Assembly: GCA_027067055.1 (NCBI GenBank)
Contig: JAMOMK010000114.1
Coordinates: forward strand, 124,001 to 188,000
Length of the DNA: 64,000 bases
Direction: 5' to 3'
DNA from: Lysobacterales bacterium
GTDB taxonomy: Bacteria; Pseudomonadota; Gammaproteobacteria; Xanthomonadales; Marinicellaceae
This document shows positions 6,567 through 13,824 of the stretch, in pieces. The notes beneath the pieces are model-generated. The model worked only from the letters and a program-made list of their open reading frames with translations, searched no databases and had not been told where the DNA came from. Position 1 is the first letter of the stretch. The number at the start of each line of letters is the position of its first letter. Made by a program: the position numbers and the translations under genes.

Positions 6567-7697
6567 TTAAGTCCTTTCGGAAATTGGCATAACTTCCCTT
6601 GGACCAACACCAACATAATCAGCATTAGGGCGAATAATACGATTATTAGCACGTTGTTCCATCACATGAGCTGCCCAGCCAGTTATTCTTGAACACACAA
6701 AAATCGGTGTAAATAATTTGGTTGGTATATCCATAAAATGATAAGCCGATGCGTGGAAAAAATCGGCATTGGGGAAAATTCTTTTTTCATCCCAAAGTTT
6801 TTTCTCAACCGCACAAGATACATCGTACAAACATTCATCATTTACATCATCCGATAATTTTTTGCTCCAGCGTTTTATTAGTGCGTTTCTTGGATCGCTT
6901 TCGGTATAAACAGCATGCCCAAAGCCCATGATTAATTGCTTGGTTGCCAGCATTTCATCAATTCCTGTAACTGCCTCTTCAACAGACTTCCATTGCGATA
7001 ACATTGCCATTGCTGCCTCATTGGCACCACCATGTAATGGTCCGCGTAATGCACCAACTGCTGCAGTTACACAAGAGTACATGTCAGATAAAGTTGATGC
7101 GACCACTCTTCCTGTGAAGGTTGAGGCATTAAATTCGTGTTCTGCATACAATATTAAAGACACATCCATTACACGAGCATGAAGTGCATTGGGTTTTTTA
7201 CCACGCAACATATGTAAAAAATGCCCACCGATAGAATCGTCATCTAAAGCTGTATCAATACGCACGCCTTCGTGAGAAAACTTATACCAATAACAAATGA
7301 TGGAAGGAAAAGCACCTAGCAATCTATCAGCAGCATCTTGTTGTTGTGAAAAATCAACCTCAGGCTCTAAATTGCCAAGCATAGATGCACCGGTGCGCAT
7401 AACATCCATTGGGTGGGTATCTCTGGGAATCATTTCCAAGGTTGCTTTTAAGGCTTCAGGCAAGTCGCGATTCGCCATAATTTTGGCAGAATATTCATCC
7501 AATTGCGATTGGTTAGGCAATTCACCATGAAAAATTAAATAAGCCGTTTCATAAAACGTAGTATTTTCAGCTAAATCAGCAACATCATAACCATTATAAG
7601 TTAGCCCAGAGCCTGTTTTGCCCACGGTACATAGTTTAGTTTCACCTGCTGATTGCCCGCGTAAGCCTGCACCTGATTTCTTTTTAACTTCTGACAT
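6567..7697 (-). CDS. prpC: 2-Methylcitrate synthase
   Basis: Condenses propionyl-CoA with oxaloacetate in the methylcitrate cycle; cytosolic. The 376-residue product has the citrate-synthase fold of the short PrpC type. It shows GLTYNGYDVADLAE near the N-terminus, the catalytic His region GPLHGGANEAAM, IMGFGHAVYTESDPRN, and the Asp-containing FFHASAYHFMDIP segment. Its C-terminal RPNADYVG...MPISERT is typical of PrpC. It lies downstream of prpB on the same strand with a 110-bp gap that holds a palindromic repeat. No acnD, prpF or prpR follows, so the rest of the cycle must be encoded elsewhere. A second, larger citrate synthase at 61494 serves the TCA cycle. Confidence 0.94.
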   Translation of the reverse strand: MSEVKKKSGAGLRGQSAGETKLCTVGKTGSGLTYNGYDVADLAENTTFYETAYLIFHGELPNQSQLDEYSAKIMANRDLPEALKATLEMIPRDTHPMDVMRTGASMLGNLEPEVDFSQQQDAADRLLGAFPSIICYWYKFSHEGVRIDTALDDDSIGGHFLHMLRGKKPNALHARVMDVSLILYAEHEFNASTFTGRVVASTLSDMYSCVTAAVGALRGPLHGGANEAAMAMLSQWKSVEEAVTGIDEMLATKQLIMGFGHAVYTESDPRNALIKRWSKKLSDDVNDECLYDVSCAVEKKLWDEKRIFPNADFFHASAYHFMDIPTKLFTPIFVCSRITGWAAHVMEQRANNRIIRPNADYVGVGPREVMPISERT

Positions 7698-7721
7698 TTG
7701 TTTCTCCGGTAATTTATATTC

Positions 7722-7788
7722 CCGTCATTCCTGCGAAGGCAGGAATCTCCAATTGGTTGACTAGATTCCTGCCTTCGCAGGAATGACG
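7722..7788. repeat. Palindromic repeat, family C (short copy) between prpB and prpC
   Basis: Arms CGTCATTCCTGCGAAGGCAG (7723-) and CTGCCTTCGCAGGAATGACG (ending 7788) form a near-perfect long hairpin. In the prpBC transcript it could stabilise the upstream message or act as a partial terminator. Confidence 0.9.
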
Positions 7789-7807
7789 CTTATTGTTGTA
7801 ATTAAAG

Positions 7808-8692
7808 CTATTTCTTTGAAAATAGCTCGTCTAATTTTTGTTCGTATTTGTGATAACCCAAAAATTCGTACATATCCTCTCTGGGTTGCATAATGTCGAT
7901 GACATTACGCTGGTGTCCATCCGTTAAAAGTGCTTCATAAACATTTTGAGCGCCTTTGTTCATGGCTCGATAAGCACCACAACAGTACAAAACCATATCT
8001 ACATTGTGTGCACCCAATTCTTGTTGTGAATACAATTCAGTTTTGCCAAACTCCGTAATGTTTGCCAAAATAGGTACTTTAACAGCGGCTTTAATTTGTT
8101 GGTATTGGGCAAGTGATTGTACTGCTTCGGGGAAAATCATATCAGCTCCAGCCTCCACATAGGCGACCATGCGTTCGATGGCTAAATCTATGCCCTCAAT
8201 TGCCAGTGCATCAGTACGTGCCATAATGACAAATTCATCATCGGTACGTGCATCAACTGCGGCTTTAACACGGTCAACCATTTCTTGCTTGCTTACTACT
8301 TCTTTATTGGGCCTATGTCCACAGCGTTTTTCTGCCACTTGGTCCTCCATGTGCATGGCAGCTGCCCCTGCTTTGATAACACTGCGGGTTGTGCGAGCAA
8401 TATTAAATGCACCGCCCCAGCAAGTATCAACATCAATAAGCAAAGGTAATTTACACACATCTGTTATTCTACGTGTATCAATTAACACATCTTCTAGTGA
8501 TGAAATACCCAAATCTGGCATACCTAAAGAATTGGCAGCCACTCCGCCACCAGATAAATAAATGGCTTTGTGTCCAATTTTCTCTGCCATTAGAGCGGTC
8601 AATGCAGTAATTGTTCCAACCACAGAAAGGGGTTTGTTGTCCTCTACAGCCGCTCGAAATAGCGTACCTGCAGATTGTGTAGTATTAGTCAT
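7808..8692 (-). CDS. prpB: 2-Methylisocitrate lyase
   Basis: Cleaves 2-methylisocitrate to pyruvate and succinate in propionate degradation. The 294-residue product belongs to the isocitrate lyase/PEP mutase superfamily. It shows [18 protein letters not shown], the Mg-binding [11 protein letters not shown] loop, the active-site lid EKRCGH and the downstream IMARTDA motif. Length matches PrpB (about 295). It is the first gene of the prpB-prpC unit; on its upstream side a TATAAT-like box is readable on the minus strand near 8730. The direct neighbour prpC supports the methylcitrate cycle rather than another lyase function. Confidence 0.95.
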   Translation of the reverse strand: MTNTTQSAGTLFRAAVEDNKPLSVVGTITALTALMAEKIGHKAIYLSGGGVAANSLGMPDLGISSLEDVLIDTRRITDVCKLPLLIDVDTCWGGAFNIARTTRSVIKAGAAAMHMEDQVAEKRCGHRPNKEVVSKQEMVDRVKAAVDARTDDEFVIMARTDALAIEGIDLAIERMVAYVEAGADMIFPEAVQSLAQYQQIKAAVKVPILANITEFGKTELYSQQELGAHNVDMVLYCCGAYRAMNKGAQNVYEALLTDGHQRNVIDIMQPREDMYEFLGYHKYEQKLDELFSKK

Positions 8693-8975
8693 AAGTAGCC
8701 CATGTTTGCGCTTAGGATTAAGCGCGCGTATTATAACAAAATTAATTATAAAACACTAATTAGCGTTTGCTTATATAAAAACCTTTACACAACTCGTGGA
8801 GCTTTTTTACAACTTTTTTCCACCCCCTTGAATTGCGGTATTATGCTGCCGGGTTAATAAAAGTATGCTGTCTTTATTAATTTAGATTGATAAATTTATT
8901 GCTACTCTCTAATGAATCAAGTGCGCCATATTGGACTCATTGCTTACTTACAATAGGTTGTTAAATTGATAATAG

Positions 8976-8991
8976 TGTGACCCTAGTCACA
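8976..8991. promoter_or_regulatory. CRP/Vfr-type binding site
   Basis: TGTGA-CCCTAG-TCACA, a perfect match to the CRP consensus TGTGA-N6-TCACA. Its centre is about 69 bp upstream of the start point expected from the promoter at 9019-9046, a class I activation distance. It also lies about 285 bp upstream of prpB on the other strand. Confidence 0.75.
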
Positions 8992-8994
8992 ATA

Positions 8995-9010
8995 TGTAAA
9001 TATATTTACA
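8995..9010. promoter_or_regulatory. Perfect 16-bp palindrome TGTAAATATATTTACA (operator candidate)
   Basis: TGTAAA-TATA-TTTACA lies between the CRP-type site and the -35 box. The same TGTAAA-N4-TTTACA design recurs at 16099-16114 over the DUF6502 promoter. The regulator is unknown; the TyrR box has the same half-sites but N6 spacing. Confidence 0.65.
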
Positions 9011-9018
9011 AAATAATA

Positions 9019-9046
9019 TTGACTAATTTTTAAGACTGTATATAAA
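9019..9046 (+). promoter_or_regulatory. Sigma-70-type promoter of the 9.1-16.1 kb operon
   Basis: TTGACT (9019-9024), a 16-bp spacer, then TATAAA (9041-9046). The start point would fall near 9053, giving a leader of about 40 nt to the ATG at 9094. Confidence 0.65.
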
Positions 9047-9093
9047 TAGCGGCAACACAAATATAAAGAGTGCTAGAAACATTTGAGGTAATT

Positions 9094-10230
9094 ATGAAAA
9101 ATAGAACACAATCAAGAAAAATTGAACTTGTTAAAACGCAAGTGGAAAATAATATTCAGATACAGCCATTGCCGGTTGAGCTGGATACATGTAAGCGTGC
9201 ATTTACCACAAGAAATGTTAACTTAGATGATGCGCAAACATTAGTAACGGGAGAGGTGAAGCCTAAGGCGGGAGACTTGGTACTTTGTGAGGTGACTCGT
9301 TTAAGACAACATTGTCGTATTGAACAGCCAAATGGTCGAAGAAGTCGGATGTTTGTGAAGGATAAAATAGTTGTCTGTTATGGAAACCGTTATGCCCCTG
9401 ACCAATTTGAATCTATTGTTCCAGAAGATTTAAGTGCTTGTCATTTAGTTGCTGGCGGTGGTGTAGCCTCTCATATGCGCTTTAAAAGCCCTAAAGTGAA
9501 ACCTGCAACAGAGATTCAGCCATTGGGTTTGTTGGGAAATAAAAATGGAGTTGTATTGAATTTAGAGCAGTATAATGTTTTAAATAGCCCTCAAGTTACT
9601 TCATCAAAGGATATTCCAATTCTTTTAGTTTCTGGCTCTTCAATGAATGCAGGCAAGACGACCACTGTTGCAAGTCTAATCAGAGGTTTTGTTGCCGATG
9701 GGTTTAATGTCTCTGCGGCAAAGGTAACTGGTACGGGTTCTGGTGGAGATTTATGGCATTTTATAGATGCCGGTGTTTCGGCAGCTATTGATTTTACCGA
9801 TGCTGGCTTGGTCTCAACTTATTTGGTGTCTAATCAAAGTTTAGTAAAACTATTTGATGAAATGATAGCTCATTTAAAAACACCCCAAACTGATGTGATT
9901 GTAGTCGAAGTAGCAGATGGTATATTGCAAGGAGAAACAAAGGCTTTGCTTGAATCCTCAGAAATAATTAATGCAACAACAGCCATGATTTATACTGCTG
10001 GTGATAGTTCGTCAGCACTTTATGGAGATAATTGGTTGCAATCTTTGGGCTATAACGTATTGGGTATATCCGGTGTTGTTTCATCTAACCCGCTGGGAGT
10101 GCAAGAAGTTGAGAAAATGACTTCAACGCCAATCTTTAAGAAAAAAGAAACAGTAGCTGCTGGATTTGGCCATCATTTATTTGATTTGTTGTCAGCATCA
10201 AGTTTAGCAACAAGAAGCGTTAAAAAATAA
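9094..10230 (+). CDS. P-loop NTPase (DUF1611/dethiobiotin synthetase-like) of unknown function
   Basis: First gene of a five-gene operon. The ATG at 9094 has GAGGT five nt upstream, so it is preferred over the GTG at 9070. The N-terminal third looks beta-rich and barrel-like (AGDLVLCEVTRLRQHCRIE, then YGNRYAPDQFE). A small linker follows. The C-terminal half, from about residue 175, has Walker A GSSMNAGKTTT and looks like a CobQ/BioD-type P-loop ligase domain, with AAKVTGTGSGGD, the acidic DAGLVSTY and VVEVADGILQGET motifs. The arrangement resembles DUF1611-type proteins, some of which are ATP-dependent ligases acting on small carboxylates; the substrate here is not deducible. No signal peptide. 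Context with an exporter, hydrolase and porin suggests a role in making or handling a small molecule that crosses the envelope. Confidence 0.8.
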   Translation: MKNRTQSRKIELVKTQVENNIQIQPLPVELDTCKRAFTTRNVNLDDAQTLVTGEVKPKAGDLVLCEVTRLRQHCRIEQPNGRRSRMFVKDKIVVCYGNRYAPDQFESIVPEDLSACHLVAGGGVASHMRFKSPKVKPATEIQPLGLLGNKNGVVLNLEQYNVLNSPQVTSSKDIPILLVSGSSMNAGKTTTVASLIRGFVADGFNVSAAKVTGTGSGGDLWHFIDAGVSAAIDFTDAGLVSTYLVSNQSLVKLFDEMIAHLKTPQTDVIVVEVADGILQGETKALLESSEIINATTAMIYTAGDSSSALYGDNWLQSLGYNVLGISGVVSSNPLGVQEVEKMTSTPIFKKKETVAAGFGHHLFDLLSASSLATRSVKK

Positions 10231-10236
10231 TTAATT

Positions 10237-11910
10237 ATGAAAAACCAGTTTTCACCTTTTAACCCACCGGCTCGTTTTTGGAAAAAGTCAAAGTTTTCAA
10301 TAGCGCAGCTGATAACTAATGGTTTATTAAAATCATTAGTGGTTGTGGGAAGTTATTATTGGGTGAAAAAGTTGGCTTCACAAATAAGAAATCAGCAAGA
10401 AATAAATATAATGACTATTGTTTATTTATTAATTGCTGCTTTATTAATAATAGCTTTGCGAGTTCATGAACGATATGTTTCTGAAAAAATGTCACAAAGC
10501 TATATTAATTCCATTCGTTCCAGTTTGTTAAAGCGTTTAATGCGAGCATCTGTTAGAGATATACAGGCTAAGACAATTGGTAATTTATCTTCGCGCTTGG
10601 CAGGTGACTTATCGGCATTAAAGCGTTGGTTAAGTTTAGGCATTTCTCGATTGATTACTCATAGCTTGTTGTTGGCACTAACAACATTACTGATTTTTAA
10701 GGTTAATGTGTTATTGGGTATGACAATATTGATTACAATAGTAGCACTTGTTGCACTATCTGTGTATTTTGGTAGTTTTCTAAAAAATAGTATTAAGTTA
10801 GTGAGAAGAAATCGGATTGCCATTCATAGTTTGTTGGTTGAAAGGCTGTCTTCTTTGGCAATGATTCGAGCAATGGGTAGGGAAGGTTATGAAGTTGCAC
10901 GAATAAATAAACAAGCACGAAAGTTAGAAAAGAACATTGCAAAGCAAGGTGTGTTCTTGGGTTTGTTGCGAGGTATAGGTGATTCATCTTCACTTATATT
11001 AATTAGTGTTTTCTTTGTTTTTAATGGACTTAATAACCACATACTTGCATTAGATGAGATAACAGCACTCATTAGTATTATTTTATTTCTAAATTCTCCA
11101 ATAAGAGAACTCGGTCGTTTGCAAGAGTATTATCAAGGGGCAAAGTTATCAATTTCAAAAATTCAAGAGCTGTATGCCATTCCTCGAATTGTTAGGGGCA
11201 GAAGCTCATTAACAACAATAGAAGAAGATGCAACATCATTAGGACGAATAGTTTTTAGAGATGTTAATGTTCGAGGTATATTTTCGCATTTATCAGTAAA
11301 TGCTAAAAAAGGGGATCATATTGCACTAACAGGCGCAAATGGTTCGGGCAAAAGCACTTTAATTCAGCTTGTTCTGGGTTTAATAAAAGTTGATTCAGGT
11401 CTTGTACGTATCAATGGAAATCTTCCAAATAAAACATCTTCACAAGACAGGGCTGCTCATATCGGTTATGCCTCAGCCGAGGCGGGATTGATAAGAGGGA
11501 ACTTATTTAACAATCTAACTTATCGAAAGGCTAAAGATCAAATCAAAGGAGTAGATGAGTTGTTGAGTTTTTGTCAACTTGATGGGTTGGTTGAGAAGCT
11601 ACCAAAAGGTTTAAATAGTAAAATTTTGGAGAGTGGTAAAAATTTATCTTCAGGTGAAAAAGCAAGGATATTGTTATTTAGGGCTTTATTAGGAGCACCA
11701 GCGATATTGATTTTAGATGAGCCTGAGAGCTATCTAGATAAACAGGGCTTGAAAATAATTAAAAATTTATTAGCCGATTATAAAGGCACTATTGTTATGG
11801 CTACTCATAATAGTGAATTAATAAAACTCTGCCATAAAGAGTGGGATATTGACATGTTAAAGAAAAACAACTCTTCAGTGAGATTGATAAATGATTATGC
11901 AAAAAGATAA
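10237..11910 (+). CDS. ABC exporter, fused permease-ATPase
   Basis: 557 residues, one half-transporter that must dimerise. Residues about 15-320 carry the ABC-type I transmembrane domain with six hydrophobic segments (for example TIVYLLIAALLIIALRV and VLLGMTILITIVALVALSV). The ATPase domain shows Walker A GANGSGKST, signature LSSGEKAR, Walker B ILILDEPES, and the switch His in MATHN. The Q-loop region reads IGYASAEAGLIRG where exporters normally have a Gln (GYVPQ), so the Q-loop residue appears replaced. Substrate unknown; fused exporters of this layout move lipids, peptides or small metabolites out of the cytoplasm. The gene starts 6 bp after the NTPase gene and overlaps the hydrolase gene by 20 bp. 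Confidence 0.92.
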   Translation: MKNQFSPFNPPARFWKKSKFSIAQLITNGLLKSLVVVGSYYWVKKLASQIRNQQEINIMTIVYLLIAALLIIALRVHERYVSEKMSQSYINSIRSSLLKRLMRASVRDIQAKTIGNLSSRLAGDLSALKRWLSLGISRLITHSLLLALTTLLIFKVNVLLGMTILITIVALVALSVYFGSFLKNSIKLVRRNRIAIHSLLVERLSSLAMIRAMGREGYEVARINKQARKLEKNIAKQGVFLGLLRGIGDSSSLILISVFFVFNGLNNHILALDEITALISIILFLNSPIRELGRLQEYYQGAKLSISKIQELYAIPRIVRGRSSLTTIEEDATSLGRIVFRDVNVRGIFSHLSVNAKKGDHIALTGANGSGKSTLIQLVLGLIKVDSGLVRINGNLPNKTSSQDRAAHIGYASAEAGLIRGNLFNNLTYRKAKDQIKGVDELLSFCQLDGLVEKLPKGLNSKILESGKNLSSGEKARILLFRALLGAPAILILDEPESYLDKQGLKIIKNLLADYKGTIVMATHNSELIKLCHKEWDIDMLKKNNSSVRLINDYAKR

Positions 11911-12706
11911 TAAAAATACAAAAAAGATTAATACAATAATTAAAAAAGAAAGTTTATCTTCCTGTGATCAATTGGAATACTATTACCTCAAAAGTGATAA
12001 GGAGATAAATAATATAGTGGTGTTGGTTCATGGTATTTCACGTAATGCTCGCGAAATAATTGCCAATTTTAGTGAACATATGGCAAAAGATACATTGCTA
12101 ATAGCGCCAGTTTTTACAAAAGAATTTGCCACAGACTACCAGCGTTTAGGTCGTCAGAACAAGGGGCCTAGAGCTGACTATATTCTACAGGCAATTCTTA
12201 ATGAAATTTCAAGTGAGCATGCTGTAAAAACCAACAAAATTAATTTGTTTGGATTTTCTGCAGGCGCACAATTTGTACACCGTTATGCATTTGCCCACCC
12301 ATCTCATGTCAATAAAGTGGCAATAGTCGCCGCTGGTTGGTATACCATGCCAAAATTTGATGAATACTATCCTTATGGATTAAAGCTAAGGGATGAGTTT
12401 ACAGATATTGACTTTGAAATGATGCGTTTCTTAAGAGTTAAGTATAGAGTTTATGTTGGAGAAAAAGATTACCTCCGTGATAAATCACTTAATAAAAGTA
12501 AGAGAGTTGATCGATTGCAAGGGCAAAACAGGTTGGAACGTGCTGAGAATTGGACAAATGAAATGAATCAATGCTTTAAAAATAAATCAATTAAAAACAG
12601 AGTAAGTTTAGAGATATTAGATAACGTTACGCATGATTTTGGTTTGGCTGATACGTTAGGCCACGTATGTGGGAAAGTGTCTCGTTGGTTTCAGCAAACT
12701 GATTAA
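11891..12706 (+). CDS. Alpha/beta hydrolase
   Basis: 271 residues, no signal peptide, so probably cytoplasmic. Seen: the oxyanion-hole strand VVLVHGISRNAREI, the nucleophile elbow GFSAGAQ with Ser at its centre, an acidic candidate in VYVGEKDYLRD, and the C-terminal His in DNVTHDFG. This gives a plausible Ser-Asp-His triad. The region around the elbow recalls esterases of the poly(3-hydroxybutyrate) depolymerase/feruloyl esterase type, but without their signal peptide. An ATG at 11897 is an alternative start. The gene overlaps the ABC gene by 20 bp and ends 2 bp before the porin gene, so it belongs to the same transcript. It may hydrolyse an ester or amide precursor of the transported compound (inference). 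Confidence 0.85.
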   Translation: MIMQKDNKNTKKINTIIKKESLSSCDQLEYYYLKSDKEINNIVVLVHGISRNAREIIANFSEHMAKDTLLIAPVFTKEFATDYQRLGRQNKGPRADYILQAILNEISSEHAVKTNKINLFGFSAGAQFVHRYAFAHPSHVNKVAIVAAGWYTMPKFDEYYPYGLKLRDEFTDIDFEMMRFLRVKYRVYVGEKDYLRDKSLNKSKRVDRLQGQNRLERAENWTNEMNQCFKNKSIKNRVSLEILDNVTHDFGLADTLGHVCGKVSRWFQQTD

Positions 12707-12708
12707 AG

Positions 12709-13812
12709 ATGAAAAATTTATTTTGTATACTATTGCTAGGCTTTAGCTGCTTGCTTGATGCTAAAGTAACCTACAACTTAGGTTCGAGAATGGAAGTTGA
12801 TTATAGTTTTTATGATGATGATCAAGGGCTTTTCCCTGAAAGTGAATGGGGTGTTAGACGTTTTCGATTTGGCTTATTTACCAAGTTCAATGAAAAGTTT
12901 TCAAGTTACTTTCAGTCGGATTTTTCAAATTCAGTTAGAACTCGCAAAGGTTCGACACAAGCTGCTTGGTTGCGTTATCGACCTAATAAGCGGAATGAAT
13001 TCTATCTTGGTAAGATGGAAATGCCCTTTAGCCTTGATAGTGTGAGTAATTCAAAGCACCACTTTTTTATGGAGCGTTCAATCGCTAGTTCCTTGAGTGA
13101 GCGTTTTGGAACTGGAGTTAATTTTGTTCATTATGGCAAAGGTTGGAATATGCGCATAGGGCTATTTGGCGATGATCATTATGACTTGGGTAGCTCAAGT
13201 TTTTATGGGAAAGCTTTAACCACACGTTTTGGTAAAAAGATTAAAATAGCAGATAATAAATTCTATTTTGGAGCTTCTTTTCAATACCGAAAACCAAACA
13301 CAAGAATTAGGGTTAGAACATTGCCAGAATCTAGTACGTTTAACCAAAGATTGCTTGATACAGGCAGGATATATTTTGTTGACTCGATACAAAGATATGG
13401 TTTAGAAGCTTTATGGAAGAAAAAGTCATGGACAATGCAGGCAGAATATATTGCCAATAAATTTACCAGAGGCTTTGTCCAGCCAGACCTTCAGTATGAT
13501 GGTGGGTACTTTATAGTTAGCAAGATATTTAATGGTAAAAGGCGTTTTAGTTTTCGAAAAGGAGAATGGGCAGCAACAAAAGTAAAAAAATACAGGACGT
13601 GGGAAATATCAGCACGTTACAGTTATTTAGATTTAACTGACAAGAGCCTTAATGCGGGATATGAAGAAAATATATCTCTAGGCATTAATTATTATTTCAC
13701 CAGTAAAAATCGCTTAATGTTTAATTATGTACAAGCGAAAGCAACACCAAATAGCTTTGGAATTAACCAAACACTTAATATAGTTCAAGCAAGATTTCAA
13801 CTTGAATTTTAA
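12709..13812 (+). CDS. Phosphate-selective-porin-like (OprO/OprP family) outer-membrane protein
   Basis: 367 residues with a signal peptide (MKNLFCILLLGFSCLLDA). The mature part is rich in alternating amphipathic strands and opens with a YNLGSRMEVDYSFYDDD strand. The segments VRRFRFGLFTKFNEKFSSYFQ, FYLGKMEMPFSLD and FMERSIASSLSERF resemble the OprO/OprP family, in which 'G...PFGLE...S...FLERS' is characteristic. It ends in phenylalanine (ARFQLEF), the usual Bam recognition end. It would form a channel in the outer membrane for the substrate of the operon; anion selectivity cannot be judged. It lies 2 bp after the hydrolase and 12 bp before the secreted protein. Confidence 0.85.
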   Translation: MKNLFCILLLGFSCLLDAKVTYNLGSRMEVDYSFYDDDQGLFPESEWGVRRFRFGLFTKFNEKFSSYFQSDFSNSVRTRKGSTQAAWLRYRPNKRNEFYLGKMEMPFSLDSVSNSKHHFFMERSIASSLSERFGTGVNFVHYGKGWNMRIGLFGDDHYDLGSSSFYGKALTTRFGKKIKIADNKFYFGASFQYRKPNTRIRVRTLPESSTFNQRLLDTGRIYFVDSIQRYGLEALWKKKSWTMQAEYIANKFTRGFVQPDLQYDGGYFIVSKIFNGKRRFSFRKGEWAATKVKKYRTWEISARYSYLDLTDKSLNAGYEENISLGINYYFTSKNRLMFNYVQAKATPNSFGINQTLNIVQARFQLEF

Positions 13813-13824
13813 TCAGAGGATATT

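Noticed and set aside
8995-9010. TyrR box
   Set aside because: TyrR sites have TGTAAA-N6-TTTACA; the spacing here is N4, so the half-site match alone is not enough.
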